Notes under the pieces: model-generated
Seen by the model: only the letters and a program-made list of their open reading frames with translations
Databases searched by the model: none
What the model was told of the DNA's origin: nothing
Shown: positions 39,962-49,523 of the stretch, one piece after another
Numbering within the stretch: position 1 is the first letter of the stretch
Layout of the letters: every line of letters starts with the position of its first letter
NCBI GenBank assembly: GCA_030538155.1
Contig: JAUNUN010000005.1
Location: 20,822 to 84,821, forward strand
Source: a bacterium
Lineage (GTDB): Bacteria > Desulfobacterota > Desulfobulbia > Desulfobulbales > Desulfobulbaceae
Length of the DNA stretch: 64,000 nucleotides
Reading direction: 5' to 3'
Position numbers and translations under genes: made by a program

Positions 39962-40903
39962 TTACTTGAAAAGCAGGCGCAAAAAACGATCCATATCTGG
40001 CTGATCCAAACGGTTTAGGCCGATTTGGCGGGCAAAGGCAAGGGCTTCCCCATATTCCTCGCTGCTGATACTGCGCCCCAGTTCGGCAAAGTCGGCGCTG
40101 CGGCCACAGGGACGATACTGCGCCATGATATTGACATAGGTGGCGGGCGATACCTGTTCTGCTATAAAACGTAAAATCTCCTGTGTTTCTGCATACATTC
40201 CCGGCATGAGCAGGTGCCTGACCAGCAATCCCGAGCGAGCTAAACCATGATCGTCCAGCACCAGTTCTCCTACCTGGCCCTGCATCCACAGCACCGCCTC
40301 CCGCATCCGTTGCGGATAATCAGGCGCATGGGCATAACGCTTGGCTGTTTCCGGTAACCAGAACTTCATATCCGGCATATAGATATCCACACAGCCTGCA
40401 AGTAGATTCAGGGTTTGCAGACTTTCGTAGCCGCCACAGTTGTAGACCAGGGGAATGTCAAGGCCTGCATCAAGCGCCACGGCCAGCGCCTCCAGCAGCT
40501 GCGGCACAATATGACTCGGGGTGACCACATTGATATTGGCGCAGCCCATGGCCTGCAGTTCAAGCATGATGGCGGCAAAATCCCGGGCATCCACGGCCTG
40601 GGCCGTTTCCGTGCTGGTACTGATGTCCTCGTTCTGACAAAAACAGCAGCCAAGGTTGCAGCCGGCTACAAAGATCGTGCCCGATCCAGCCTTGCCGACC
40701 AGCGGCTGTTCTTCACCGAAATGCGGACCATAGCCGGCGATACAGGCGGAGGCGGCTGTGGAGCACACTCCTCTTTCTCCGGCTAGGCGGTCTACCCCGC
40801 ATAGACGCGGGCACAGGGTGCAAGGCGAGAGCAGCTGCCGGGCTGCATCAGCCCTGGCTTGTACTATTCCCCGGCTATGCAGTTGTTGAGCGAGATTCGG
40901 CAT
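39962..40903 (-). CDS. PflX-like radical SAM protein
   Basis: 313-residue radical SAM enzyme of the COG1313 (PflX) group, relatives of glycyl-radical activases. The N-terminal Cys set CTLCPRLCGVDRLAGERGVC (about 27-46) likely binds an auxiliary cluster or metal; the SAM cluster motif is CNLGCCFCQN (CxxxCxxC). IPLVYNCGGYESLQTL and YMPDMKFW follow, as in the family. The start MPNLAQ at 40903 is chosen because upstream residues are unlike the family. Often listed as AmrS-like, but no MEMO protein is adjacent. The substrate is unknown. Confidence 0.86.
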   Translation of the reverse strand: MPNLAQQLHSRGIVQARADAARQLLSPCTLCPRLCGVDRLAGERGVCSTAASACIAGYGPHFGEEQPLVGKAGSGTIFVAGCNLGCCFCQNEDISTSTETAQAVDARDFAAIMLELQAMGCANINVVTPSHIVPQLLEALAVALDAGLDIPLVYNCGGYESLQTLNLLAGCVDIYMPDMKFWLPETAKRYAHAPDYPQRMREAVLWMQGQVGELVLDDHGLARSGLLVRHLLMPGMYAETQEILRFIAEQVSPATYVNIMAQYRPCGRSADFAELGRSISSEEYGEALAFARQIGLNRLDQPDMDRFLRLLFK

Positions 40904-41145
40904 GAAAGGAGGCTCCGGGATGTGGAATTTTGTTCGCAGGCAAAATACACCAGGAACACAATGTACCAAGCATAACATGGAGCACAAAATGGTACAGGCA
41001 GGAAATATTACTCCCATGAATATGGAAAGGGAGTATCCTCGGCAGAAGGGGTTAGGCCAAGCAGGCTGACTGAAACAGAACGCTCTCGAAAAAGTTCGAG
41101 CGATTCAGTTGGGCAAAGAGGGTGGATACACAAAAGGAATGCAGA

Positions 41146-41691
41146 ATGAAGAGGCTCAGCACGGAGAACACAGGCCTTATCGTCGTCGATATTCAAGGCA
41201 AATTGGCATGTCTGGTTCATAACAGCGACTACCTGATAGCATGCTGCCAAAAGCTGATACAAGGGGCTCAAACCCTTGGCCTGCCCATCCTGTGGCTGGA
41301 GCAAAATCCGGAGGGTCTAGGCAGAACGGTTGACGAATTACTTCCGTTCTTGAACCGGCAGGAAGCGATTATCAAGTTCACTTTTGATGCCTGCAAAGAA
41401 CCGCTTTTTATGCAGGCCATCGAAGCAACAAAAAGGCCGACCTGGCTTGTCTGCGGCATTGAAGCGCATATATGCGTCTATCAAACTGCTTTTCATTTAA
41501 AAAAATACGGCTATGACATTCATCTGGTTCGTGACTGCATTTCCTCCCGTAAACCCGAGAATATAGAACTGGCAACAAACAAATTGGCGCATCATGGAGT
41601 GTCAATCACCGGACTGGAGATGTGCTTGTACGAGTTGGTTCAAGACTGCCGGGTACCGGAGTTCAAAGAAATACTTAAATTGATCAGATAG
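41146..41691 (+). CDS. Isochorismatase-family cysteine hydrolase
   Basis: 181-residue alpha/beta hydrolase of the isochorismatase-like family. Catalytic triad candidates are Asp in GLIVVDIQGKLA, Lys in AIIKFTFDA and Cys in VCGIEAHICVYQTA. This is the compact YcaC-type form without a lid extension. The start at 41146 follows AAAGGAA at seven bases; an in-frame ATG 24 bases earlier is less well placed. The reaction (amide or isochorismate hydrolysis) is undetermined. It lies directly before an IS3 remnant. Confidence 0.88.
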   Translation: MKRLSTENTGLIVVDIQGKLACLVHNSDYLIACCQKLIQGAQTLGLPILWLEQNPEGLGRTVDELLPFLNRQEAIIKFTFDACKEPLFMQAIEATKRPTWLVCGIEAHICVYQTAFHLKKYGYDIHLVRDCISSRKPENIELATNKLAHHGVSITGLEMCLYELVQDCRVPEFKEILKLIR

Positions 41692-42090
41692 TTGGGCCTA
41701 TCCCGGTATAAGCTGGTGAATATCCCTGGAGTGAACAGCCCTGAGTTTTTTGGGAGGCAGTTTTCATGTGAGGCAGGCAGGGCGGCCTGATCTCGCTCAC
41801 TTTCCCGGCCGAGATCATGTGCCTGGGCATTTTTGAGGCTTTGCACCAGGTTCTTCCGGTCTCGGGCGTACAACCTGTTTTGCCGGCAATGGAGCAAATG
41901 GCGGCCCAGTTTGATGCGTATTCAGCCTGCTCCAAAACTAAGCGGAGCACACGCTCCCGAACTTCTGCGCTGTACCTTTTATTGGTATTCATGATCCATT
42001 CTTAGACCATGGGGCTTCCGACAATACCAGGGCGATTCAATACATGGATCGGTTCATTGTAGGTGCCCATGTCTCAAGAAATGCAACCAC
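41684..42090 (-). pseudogene. IS3-family OrfA remnant with left terminal repeat
   Basis: Minus strand from ATG at 41992: NTNKRYSAEVRERVLRLVLE...ASNWAAICSIAGKTGCTPET, the helix-turn-helix of an IS3 OrfA, about 80% like the copy at 56937. After CKAS the frame breaks; the next frame reads QAHDLGRESERDQ, equivalent to QADDFGRKSEQER in the other copy. At 42048-42090 lies the terminal repeat that faces the one at 38498-38540, showing both are ends of the same IS type. No OrfB follows. This is a dead fragment. Confidence 0.8.
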
Positions 42091-42164
42091 ATCATAAAGT
42101 CAACAAATTTTGACTGGATAACAACGGAACAACAAGGTGTTGTTCTGGTTTTGTCGCAATAAAC

Positions 42165-42192
42165 TTGTTTTTCTTGTTTGATCCTCTATAAT
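42165..42192 (+). promoter_or_regulatory. Sigma-70-type promoter before the transglycosylase
   Basis: TTGTTT (42165-42170), 16-base spacer, TATAAT (42187-42192). It lies 160 bases before the lytic transglycosylase ATG and just outside the IS3 end. Confidence 0.65.
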
Positions 42193-42351
42193 AGCACCTC
42201 CTTTAGATATCTATTTGTTCATCATCAACAAGCAACGGTTTGCCTTTTGCGATGACACACAGTCTTCCGCAAGAAGTAGTTTGACTTGCCTTGTCGGTCT
42301 AATCGTTGCCCCAACCAGACAGCGGCCTTTGACCGCTCCACAAAAAAAATC

Positions 42352-42939
42352 ATGAACGTATCGCCCACGAAAGGATGCCCGGCATCCCAATGCAGACGAC
42401 TGTTCGCTGTTTTTGCCCTAACCCTTTTTGTTCTCTGCAGCACTCCCCTGGCCGTTCAGGCTACGTACCGGACAAAGCCCACCACCTTGTCCAAAAAAGT
42501 TCCGTACCGGCATGAAATTGAACATGCCGCTCGTTTGCACGGGCTTGATCCGACCTTGATGGCGGCTTTAGTGAAGGTGGAGTCCGGCTTCAACCCCAGG
42601 GCCAAGGGCCCCACCGGTGCACGCGGATTGGCCCAGCTCAAGCCCCAGACAGCCTCCAGGCTTGGTGTGCGCGACATCCACGACCCGCTGGAGAACCTCA
42701 AAGGTGGAGCCCGCTATCTCGCTAAATGCATGTCTCTTTTTGGTAATGAAGAAGTTGCGCTCCTAGCCTATAACCGTGGGCCCGGTGCGGTCAAAAAAAT
42801 GAAGGGAGCACAGGGTAAGGCCAAGGCCTCGGCCTTTGTACGCAAGGTGAAGCATGCCCAGCGCGGTTTTCAACTAACGGCTCAAACCTCTCGGGAAGTC
42901 ATCGCCATTAGTGATCCGCCAAGAAAACAGAGCGTCTGA
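42352..42939 (+). CDS. Lytic transglycosylase (SLT domain)
   Basis: 195-residue exported murein lytic transglycosylase. A signal sequence (LFAVFALTLFVLCSTPLAVQA, about 14-34) is followed by a GH23-type SLT domain: HGLDPTLMAALVKVESGFNP carries the catalytic Glu in the ES motif, then GPTGARGLAQLKPQTASRLG, NLKGGARYLAKCM and VALLAYNRGPGAVKK. It cleaves peptidoglycan between MurNAc and GlcNAc. The start at MNVSP has little ribosome site; a TTG 66 bases upstream is a less likely alternative. It ends in a strong terminator. Confidence 0.9.
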   Translation: MNVSPTKGCPASQCRRLFAVFALTLFVLCSTPLAVQATYRTKPTTLSKKVPYRHEIEHAARLHGLDPTLMAALVKVESGFNPRAKGPTGARGLAQLKPQTASRLGVRDIHDPLENLKGGARYLAKCMSLFGNEEVALLAYNRGPGAVKKMKGAQGKAKASAFVRKVKHAQRGFQLTAQTSREVIAISDPPRKQSV

Positions 42940-42973
42940 AAACAGCACCTGCACGCTGTCAGTGTTCTTTTCT

Positions 42974-43009
42974 CTGCCCTTGGTTTGAGTGAACAAGGGC
43001 AGATTTTTT
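42974..43009 (+). terminator. Intrinsic terminator between transglycosylase and flavin oxidoreductase
   Basis: Perfect 9-bp stem CTGCCCTTG / CAAGGGCAG, 11-base loop, then ATTTTTT; convergent genes on both sides. Confidence 0.9.
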
Positions 43010-44126
43010 ATGATGTGCTGCCGGCCTTTTGGCGGCGTTGCGCCACCTTGCAGAACAGCCCCTCCTTGCTGAGGGTGGTGCCAAAGCACTGGTTGCAGGA
43101 AACGCAGGCAGCCCTGGCGTGATCACCGCCGGCCCAGCGTTTGACCAAGTGCGGTTCGCAGATCAGCGGCCGTGATAGGGCGACGTAGTCGGCCAGCCCC
43201 GTCTGGATCACCTCTTCGATAGTGGCGAGGCGGAGAAAGCCGCCCACCAGGATCAGCGGCGTTTTGATTTCCTCTTTATAGCGCCGGGCATGCTCAATGT
43301 AATACCCCTCTGCCTCGGCTGAAAGCCGGTCGCCTGTGCGGGCAAAGGAAAGTCCGCCTGTATTGAAGGTGCCCCCGCTCATCTCAATGGCATCCACCCC
43401 GCGCTCAGCCAGCATACGGCACACCTGCAGGCTCTCTTCCGCGCTCAATCCGCCTGCCACAAAGTCCTCGGCATTGATCTTCACCAAAACCGGGTAGGCG
43501 TTACCGACTGCCCTCCGCACCGCATCATACACCTGCACAAGCAGGCGGGCCCGATTTTCCAGGCTGCCGCCGTAGCTATCTGTACGCTGATTGAACCAGG
43601 GTGAGAGAAACTGGCTGAGCAGATAGCCGTGGGCGCTATGGATCTGCACGCCATCAAAACCCGCTGCACGTGCCCTGCGGGCGGCACGCGCAAAGGCCGT
43701 GACCACGGCTTTTATATCAGCCTCGGTCATGGCCTCAACCCTGCGACCGGCCGTGCCTTCGCCTGCCACAGGCCCGCACGCCGCATGTACACCGCTGCCG
43801 ATGCCCCAACGCCCGGCATGGGCAAGTTGCGCCACAATGACCCCGCCCTCGCCATGTACGGCCCCGGTCAGACGCTGCAGCCCGGCCAGCAGGCTGTCGT
43901 CATACAGGCCTAATTGCCGCTTGCTGGCCTGGCCTTCCGGGGAGACGTAGGCATGGCCGCTGATGAGCAGGCCCACCTGGCCGCGCACCAGGTCCACCAG
44001 ATATTTGATCAAAAGATCAGTCACTGCGCCGTCCGTTCCGGCCTTGGCCTCATTGGTGGCCGAACGCACCACCCGGTTTTGCAGGTGCAGAGCACCGAGG
44101 TTTGTTGCCTCAAAAATCTTTGCCAT
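43008..44126 (-). CDS. NADH:flavin oxidoreductase, Old Yellow Enzyme family
   Basis: 372-residue TIM-barrel FMN protein with the OYE core HSAHGYLLSQFLSPWFNQRTD and YGGSLENRARLL, plus VIVAQLAHAGRW. The C-terminal motif CVSCNQCFGTTLSKEGLFC provides Cys residues like the 4Fe-4S site of 2,4-dienoyl-CoA reductases, but the later FAD/NAD domain of those enzymes is absent, so this is a single-domain form needing an external partner or direct NAD(P)H. It reduces an activated C=C; the substrate is unknown. AAGGAG precedes the start; azlD ends 25 bases upstream on the same strand. Confidence 0.9.
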   Translation of the reverse strand: MAKIFEATNLGALHLQNRVVRSATNEAKAGTDGAVTDLLIKYLVDLVRGQVGLLISGHAYVSPEGQASKRQLGLYDDSLLAGLQRLTGAVHGEGGVIVAQLAHAGRWGIGSGVHAACGPVAGEGTAGRRVEAMTEADIKAVVTAFARAARRARAAGFDGVQIHSAHGYLLSQFLSPWFNQRTDSYGGSLENRARLLVQVYDAVRRAVGNAYPVLVKINAEDFVAGGLSAEESLQVCRMLAERGVDAIEMSGGTFNTGGLSFARTGDRLSAEAEGYYIEHARRYKEEIKTPLILVGGFLRLATIEEVIQTGLADYVALSRPLICEPHLVKRWAGGDHARAACVSCNQCFGTTLSKEGLFCKVAQRRQKAGSTS

Positions 44127-44151
44127 CTTTTCTCCTTATCCCCTCATTTTC

Positions 44152-44469
44152 TCAGCGCAGCATACCCACCAACCAGAAGAGCAGCATGCCCACCAGCAGG
44201 GTGCCGCCTAGGCTCCTGGTTTTCAGTGCAAATAGAAGGGTGGGTATGGCCACCCAGAAATCGGTCTTGGTAAAGCTCAGGCTGTGGCCGTCCACAAACA
44301 GGGCCGGTGCAAGCAAGCTGCTCAAAATGGCCACGGGAATCAGGCTGAGCCAGTCCACCAGCCAGGAAGGCATGCGTTTATGGGCCAGGTAAACAAGCGG
44401 CAGCCAGCGGGGCAGATAGGTTACGATCCCCATGGCGGCAAAGAGGAGAATAAATTCCGGGTAGCTCAT
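44152..44469 (-). CDS. azlD: AzlD-family branched-chain amino acid exporter subunit
   Basis: 105-residue small membrane protein with about four hydrophobic helices, starting MSYPEFILLFAAMGIVTYLP and containing RWLPLVYLAHKRMPSWLVDW. This is the AzlD partner of AzlC, together exporting leucine/valine or analogues. Its ATGA start overlaps the azlC stop (44466-44469), which fixes the start; the frame runs further upstream only as an azlC shadow. Confidence 0.9.
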   Translation of the reverse strand: MSYPEFILLFAAMGIVTYLPRWLPLVYLAHKRMPSWLVDWLSLIPVAILSSLLAPALFVDGHSLSFTKTDFWVAIPTLLFALKTRSLGGTLLVGMLLFWLVGMLR

Positions 44470-45188
44470 TGTCTGCGCCCCTTTGCCCGCTTGATGTAAA
44501 AGCCCAGGGTAGCGCCACAGATGGATGCGCCGACAATATACGAGTTGCCCGGAATGAGCAGATACCAGGCGGTGGCAATGGCCGCGCTCAAAAGCCCGGT
44601 CAGCACCAGCAGCCGGTTGTGCAGTTGAAAGACCAAAAGACAGATGAACATGGCGGTGAGGGCATAGTCGATGCCAAAGGCCCCTTTGGGGATAAACTGG
44701 CCGGCCATTGCGCCTGCTACCGTTGACAGCACCCAGGCGCTGTTGGAGAGATGATTCAGCACCAGGGCACGCCACCGATCCCAGTTGCCGCTGCGGAAGC
44801 GGGCCATGTTGACGGCAAAGGTCTCGTCCGTAATGCCGTAGGCAAAGAGGGTGAGAAACCAGCGGTTGACCCCGCGCAGGTGCACGGCCAGGGCCGAGCC
44901 CATAAGGGCATGGCGCAGATTGACCACAAAGGTGGTGGCGACAATGGCCGCCATGGAGGCGCCTGCATCGATCATGGCCACGCCGATAAACTGAGCGCTG
45001 CCCGCAAAGAGGAAAATGGACATCAGCCCGGTCAGCCAGGCCGGCATACCGGCCTGTTGCGCTAGAACCCCCATGGCCAGTCCCAAGGGTAGATAGCCCA
45101 GGCAAATGGGCCAGGCAGCGGCCGCACCCTGGCGCAGGGTCTCGCCGCTGCGGCCTTGCTGCCGCTGCTTTACCTTGTCTTCATCCAT
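44466..45188 (-). CDS. azlC: AzlC-family branched-chain amino acid exporter
   Basis: 240-residue inner-membrane protein with seven or so helices. It carries AzlC/YgaZ motifs: GAAAAWPICLGYLPLGLAMG, FAGSAQFIGVAMIDAGASMA, NLRHALMGSALAVHLRGVNR and FAYGITDETFAV. With the downstream azlD it forms the LIV-E type exporter (YgaZH in E. coli). The C-terminus is short and basic (KRAKGRRQ). It begins a three-gene minus-strand run azlC-azlD-OYE; whether the flavin enzyme is functionally linked is unclear. Confidence 0.92.
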   Translation of the reverse strand: MDEDKVKQRQQGRSGETLRQGAAAAWPICLGYLPLGLAMGVLAQQAGMPAWLTGLMSIFLFAGSAQFIGVAMIDAGASMAAIVATTFVVNLRHALMGSALAVHLRGVNRWFLTLFAYGITDETFAVNMARFRSGNWDRWRALVLNHLSNSAWVLSTVAGAMAGQFIPKGAFGIDYALTAMFICLLVFQLHNRLLVLTGLLSAAIATAWYLLIPGNSYIVGASICGATLGFYIKRAKGRRQ

Positions 45189-45410
45189 TTTTTTCGCTAT
45201 GACTTGTCAGCAATAGAGTAAAATTTTTACCCGGTTAAAACAGCAAGCCGGGTCTGCACCTGCCGGCTCCCTTCATGCTGCCTTTTTCGGCAACAGTGGC
45301 CCGCCGGGCTGCTACATATACACCACAATGTTTGTCCAAAACAATCCCTTTTACCCCGCCAGACAGTACCGTGCATGGCCGTGCCGTCTGCCCCTGCCAC
45401 AGGCCGACTC

Positions 45411-47051
45411 ATGAATACACGCTGGAACCTGGCCGATCTGATTGATCTGGAATACCTGTTCGGATGTGATGACAGCATCCGCAGGCAAGAAGGGGAGCAG
45501 GCCCTGGTCAAGCGCGATCGGATTATATACCTGGCCAAGATAGCGCCGAAATTAAAGGACCACCTCAACCCGAGGCCACAGGAGCTGATCCACCGCTGGC
45601 TCCAGGTGCGGCAGCGCAACCCGGCCGGCAACAACGGCAGCACCCAAGAGGAACTGTTGCCGGGCAGTGTATGGCACGAGGTATCCAGGCTGCTCATCTG
45701 GTTTGCCCTTTTTTTCGGCATCATGAGCGGCCTTGGCCTGGCGGGCGCGTTTCTGGTCTACTCGGGCAAGGCACCGCTCAATGTCTCGGCCTTTCTCGGT
45801 ATTTTTGTGGCCCTGCAGCTTGCGCTTCTTGTGTTGCAAGGCCTCTTTTTGCTGCTGCGGCGTTTGCGCCGCACCCAGTTACAAACATCGGCCCTCTACA
45901 GCCTGCTCATGCGACTGACGGCCGCCGGCGCCGATTGGGTCTATGCCAGAGCGCGCCGTAGTCTGCATGCGGAGCAGCGCCTCAACTTTGCCGCCATCTT
46001 CGGCCGCCTGCGCAGCAGGCGGGAGCAGGCCCCGCTCTTTGTCTGGCCGGTATTTTTCCTGCTTCAACTCTTTGCCATAGGTTTTAACTTGGGCGTGCTC
46101 GGCCTGACCCTGGCCAAGGTGGTTTTCTCCGACATGGCCTTTGGCTGGCAGTCGTCGCTGCAGCTCTCTTCCCAGCAGGTGGCTGAAGGAGTGCGCCTGA
46201 TGGCCCTGCCCTGGAGCCGGCTCTTGCCGGAAGGCCTAGGCTACCCGAGCCTGACCCAGGTGGAAGGTACGCAAATAATCCTGAAGGATGGCATCTACCA
46301 CCTTGCCACCCAGGATCTGGTTTCGTGGTGGCCCTTTCTCTGCATGACACTGGTGGTATACGGCCTGCTGCCGCGGCTGCTGCTGCTGGTCAGTGGTCTG
46401 ATTCAATACCGGCGGCAGCTTGACCGGTTGGAGTTGCGCAGCCCGGAAACCAGGCGCTTGTTGCAGCGCATGACCACGCCCCAGGTGGAAACCGGGGGAG
46501 AGGGCACGGATGATCTCCATTTGCGCAGGCCGGTGGAGATTCCCCTGCACGAGGCGGCTATCGAGCCCGCATCCGGGGAGGAAAGAGAAACCGGCACGCA
46601 GGCCGCTGCCGGTCCACCCTTCCACATCAAACGCCTGATTCTGGCCCCGGAAGAAGTACTGGCCTACCTGGACAACAGCACACTTGAACAGGCCCTGCAG
46701 GCTATGGCAGGCCCCGGAGAAACCAGGGTGCGCATGCTGCCCTTTGCCGTAACTGAAGAGCAGGAACTGCTGGCGCAAATTCAGAGCGAACATGCGGCAA
46801 CGCTTCTGGATGAAATCTACCTGGTGCAGGAGGCCTGGATGCCGCCCCTGCAGGAAACCTACAATCTGCTCAAAAAGCTGCGCCAGGCAAGCGATACCGC
46901 CACCTCGCTCACCATCCTCTTGGTGGGCAAGCCCATGGCCGATGCGCCCCTCACTCCGGCCCAGCCGGAACATGCGGATATCTGGCGCAAAAAGATACAG
47001 GCCCTGGCCGATCCCTCTCTCGACACCCGCAGCCTGATGGAGGCCTCATGA
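45411..47051 (+). CDS. DUF2868 membrane protein
   Basis: 546-residue protein of the DUF2868 family. The N-terminal MNTRWNLADLIDLEYLF is typical. Membrane segments lie at about 93-115 (LLIWFALFFGIMSGLGLAG), 125-150, 215-240 and 310-335; the C-terminal 150 residues are soluble and lack known catalytic motifs (VLAYLDNSTLEQALQAMAG). Members always pair with a DUF3482 GTPase, and here the stop overlaps the GTPase ATG (ATGA at 47048), showing translational coupling. Start 45411 is preferred over ATG 45375 because AGG precedes it. Function unknown. Confidence 0.85.
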   Translation: MNTRWNLADLIDLEYLFGCDDSIRRQEGEQALVKRDRIIYLAKIAPKLKDHLNPRPQELIHRWLQVRQRNPAGNNGSTQEELLPGSVWHEVSRLLIWFALFFGIMSGLGLAGAFLVYSGKAPLNVSAFLGIFVALQLALLVLQGLFLLLRRLRRTQLQTSALYSLLMRLTAAGADWVYARARRSLHAEQRLNFAAIFGRLRSRREQAPLFVWPVFFLLQLFAIGFNLGVLGLTLAKVVFSDMAFGWQSSLQLSSQQVAEGVRLMALPWSRLLPEGLGYPSLTQVEGTQIILKDGIYHLATQDLVSWWPFLCMTLVVYGLLPRLLLLVSGLIQYRRQLDRLELRSPETRRLLQRMTTPQVETGGEGTDDLHLRRPVEIPLHEAAIEPASGEERETGTQAAAGPPFHIKRLILAPEEVLAYLDNSTLEQALQAMAGPGETRVRMLPFAVTEEQELLAQIQSEHAATLLDEIYLVQEAWMPPLQETYNLLKKLRQASDTATSLTILLVGKPMADAPLTPAQPEHADIWRKKIQALADPSLDTRSLMEAS

Positions 47052-48476
47052 GCGAAACCACGCACCAAGGCATAGTCCCGGAATTCGCCATTATCGGCCA
47101 TCCCAACGAGGGCAAGTCCTCGGTGCTGTCCACCCTGGCCGAAGACGACAGCGTGCGCATCAGCCCCTTTCCCGGCGAAACCGTGGTCTGCCAGACCTTT
47201 CCCGTACGTATCGACGGCCGCGAGGTGATCCGCTTCATTGACACGCCTGGTTTTCAGAACCCGCGCGACACGCTCGAATGGCTCAAAAACTATGACGGCC
47301 CGCCCGGCAAGATGCTTGCCGCGTTCCGCGCCGCCCATGACGATGATCCCGGTTTTCATGACGATTGCGAGCTGCTTGGCCCCGTGGACGCCGGTGCCGG
47401 GGTGATTTTCGTGGTGGATGGGTCTCGCCCGGTGCGACAGGTGGACTTGGCTGAGATGGAGATCCTGCGCCTGACCGGCGCGCCCCGCATGGCGGTGATC
47501 AACTCCAAGGAGGATGACGCTGCCTACATCAATCAGTGGCAGAATGAATTTCGTAAGAATTTCAACTCAGTGCGGCTTTTCAACTCCAGCCGCGCCAACT
47601 ACCGCCAGCGCATCGAACTCTTGGAAAGCCTGAAATCCATTGATCAGGAACTGGAGCCGGTCCTGCGCCGGGTGGTGCAGGCCTTTGAGGAAGACTGGGA
47701 GCAGCGCTATATCCGCCAATATCCTCATCGACCTGTTCAAAGAGGTGCTCAGCTACCGCAAAGCCGTGCCCTACAAGGCGGGCGAGGAAGAGCGGCTGCG
47801 CCGGCAGTTGCAGGAGCGCTTCCAGGCCCATGTTGCCGGGCTTGAGCAGGAGGCCCATGCCGCCATCCGCCGCCTGTTCAAGCACAATATCTTCAATTTG
47901 GAACTGCCGCCGCAGTCCATCCTGGCAGAGGATCTGTTCAGTGAACGCACCTGGGAATTCCTGGGTCTGGGCAGAACCCAGCTCATTGTCGCCGGTGCCC
48001 TGGGCGGGGCTGCCCTGGGGGTGGGGCTGGATGCCGCCACCATCGGCGCCTCATTTGGCGCGGCATCCGTAATCGGCGGCATCATCGGCGCAGGAGCCGC
48101 AGCCCTGAAGGCGGATGATCTGCTCTCGGGCGCACGCCTTCTGGGCATGCAGCTTGGCGGTGAGCAACTGCGGCTGGGGCCGGTCAACAATATTCAGCTG
48201 CTCTACATCCTGCTGGACCGGGCACTGCTCTTCTACGCCCATGTGATCAACTGGGCCCACGGCCGCCGCGACTATGACAGCGCCGGCAGGCAGGGAGCCG
48301 CAAGCCATGGCAGCAAGGAGGGCTATACCGCCAGTTGGAGCAGGGAAGAACGCCGGGTGGGCGAAGGTTTCTTTACCGCCCTCCGTCAGGGCAAGGAGCT
48401 GGAGATAGAAGAAAGCACCGCTGCCCTGCACCGGCTTTTACTGGCGCAATTTGAACGCATTGCAACGCAGTACTGA
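47048..48476 (+). pseudogene. DUF3482 GTPase, frameshifted
   Basis: Membrane-associated Era-like GTPase. Frame 1 carries the G1 loop GHPNEGKSS (18-26), switch-region Thr, G3 DTPG (about 74-77) and G4-like NSKED (about 155). Near 47706-47715 the frame breaks: after DWEQR the protein continues one base later (ISANILIDLFKEVLSYRKAVPY) to the stop at 48476. The second part has the DUF3482 helices AGALGGAALGVGLDAATIGA and VIGGIIGAGAAALKADDLL. One extra base (or two missing) explains it. Combined length is about 475 residues, normal for the family. It pairs with the upstream DUF2868 protein. Confidence 0.85.
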
Positions 48477-48510
48477 AACGTGGTAGTCAAGGGCACCGCT
48501 TGCGCAGGCT

Positions 48511-48708
48511 CTATTCGCAGCTCTTTTTGACGCCGAATTTGGCCAGGATGGTCTCCGCCAAACACCACCTGGTAAAGGCGGATTGCAACAGATTTAGGCC
48601 GATAAAGGCCGTCAACCACAACCAGTTCGGGTGGTGCACCTGCGCCAGCCCCAGGGTGACCAGAATACCCGTACCTGCAATCGCGCGAATCCATTGTTCC
48701 ATTTTCAT
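48511..48708 (-). CDS. DUF2892 (YgaP-like) transmembrane protein
   Basis: 65 residues, two hydrophobic helices (IRAIAGTGILVTLGLAQV and LWLTAFIGLNLLQSAFTRW) and a Cys-bearing tail GVKKSCE. This is the DUF2892 domain found alone or behind rhodanese domains (YgaP). Here it is free-standing and transcribed singly, convergent with the GTPase. The start has a strong AAAGGAGG at eight bases. Role unknown, often linked to sulfur metabolism. Confidence 0.85.
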   Translation of the reverse strand: MKMEQWIRAIAGTGILVTLGLAQVHHPNWLWLTAFIGLNLLQSAFTRWCLAETILAKFGVKKSCE

Positions 48709-48813
48709 GTTCTATCCTCCTTTGTTTGGCGAGTATTGCAACCGCACCGGCTTGCGCGACAGTCTTCCTGGGAGACCGGAAATTCACCGGTCTCTTGACG
48801 AGAGTTGGCCCTT

Positions 48814-49422
48814 CTATTCAGCGTTAAACGGCAAACCCGCCCAGGCGCGCAGCACCTTGCCCGTCATATCGCCCTCCACAGCCTGCACATAGTATTGGGC
48901 CGCCTGCTGCGCAGTCAGCAGGCCTCTGCCTTCACGTCCCGGCTCGACAACAGGGGCCGGGCTGATCACATTGAGGCGGATACCGCGCGGCAGTAGAGGG
49001 GCGGTCGTTTGCACAAAGGCATCGATGGCGGCATTGAGCGGGCCGGTGGCGCAACTCATTGGGTGCGGGTAGTGGCTTAAAAAGCCGCTGCTGAACAGAA
49101 ATACGCCCCTGTCGCGCACAAAGGGTTCTCCCAGTTTGAGTAGGCGAATCTGGCTGAGGAATTTATGCTCAAAGCCGTAGAGATAGTCCGCCTCGCTAAG
49201 CTCCGCATAGGGTTTGAAGACGCTGTCATTACCCACGACCGTAATCAAGGCGTCAAATGCACCGATCTGCGCAAACATCGCCTGCACGGCAGCCGCATCG
49301 GTGTAGTCGCACCGCACATCACCGCTGCGGGAACCCACTCGCACCACTTCGTGTCGGGGAGAGAGCGCCTTGTCCACTTCCCTGCCTATATTACCGTTCG
49401 CGCCAACAAGTATTATTTTCAT
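48814..49422 (-). CDS. Short-chain dehydrogenase
   Basis: 202-residue classical-like SDR. It begins MKIILVGANGNIGREVDKAL (nucleotide-binding GxxGxIG), then DALITVVGND (NNAG-equivalent), with a degenerate active site: SSGFLSHYPHPMSCATGPLN carries Ser and the possible Tyr, but the usual YxxxK is replaced (no Lys at the expected place). SPAPVVEPGREG follows. So it may be non-catalytic or use another arrangement. The start has AGGAGG at six bases; a longer frame upstream is not supported. Substrate unknown. Confidence 0.85.
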   Translation of the reverse strand: MKIILVGANGNIGREVDKALSPRHEVVRVGSRSGDVRCDYTDAAAVQAMFAQIGAFDALITVVGNDSVFKPYAELSEADYLYGFEHKFLSQIRLLKLGEPFVRDRGVFLFSSGFLSHYPHPMSCATGPLNAAIDAFVQTTAPLLPRGIRLNVISPAPVVEPGREGRGLLTAQQAAQYYVQAVEGDMTGKVLRAWAGLPFNAE

Positions 49423-49523
49423 GAAGACCTCCTCAACAAAATGAATACGCAAGCGCATATATGATATGCCCTGCGAGCATTTACCCAAGCCGACAGAGAG
49501 AGGGCTTTGATATGGAAGTAGAA

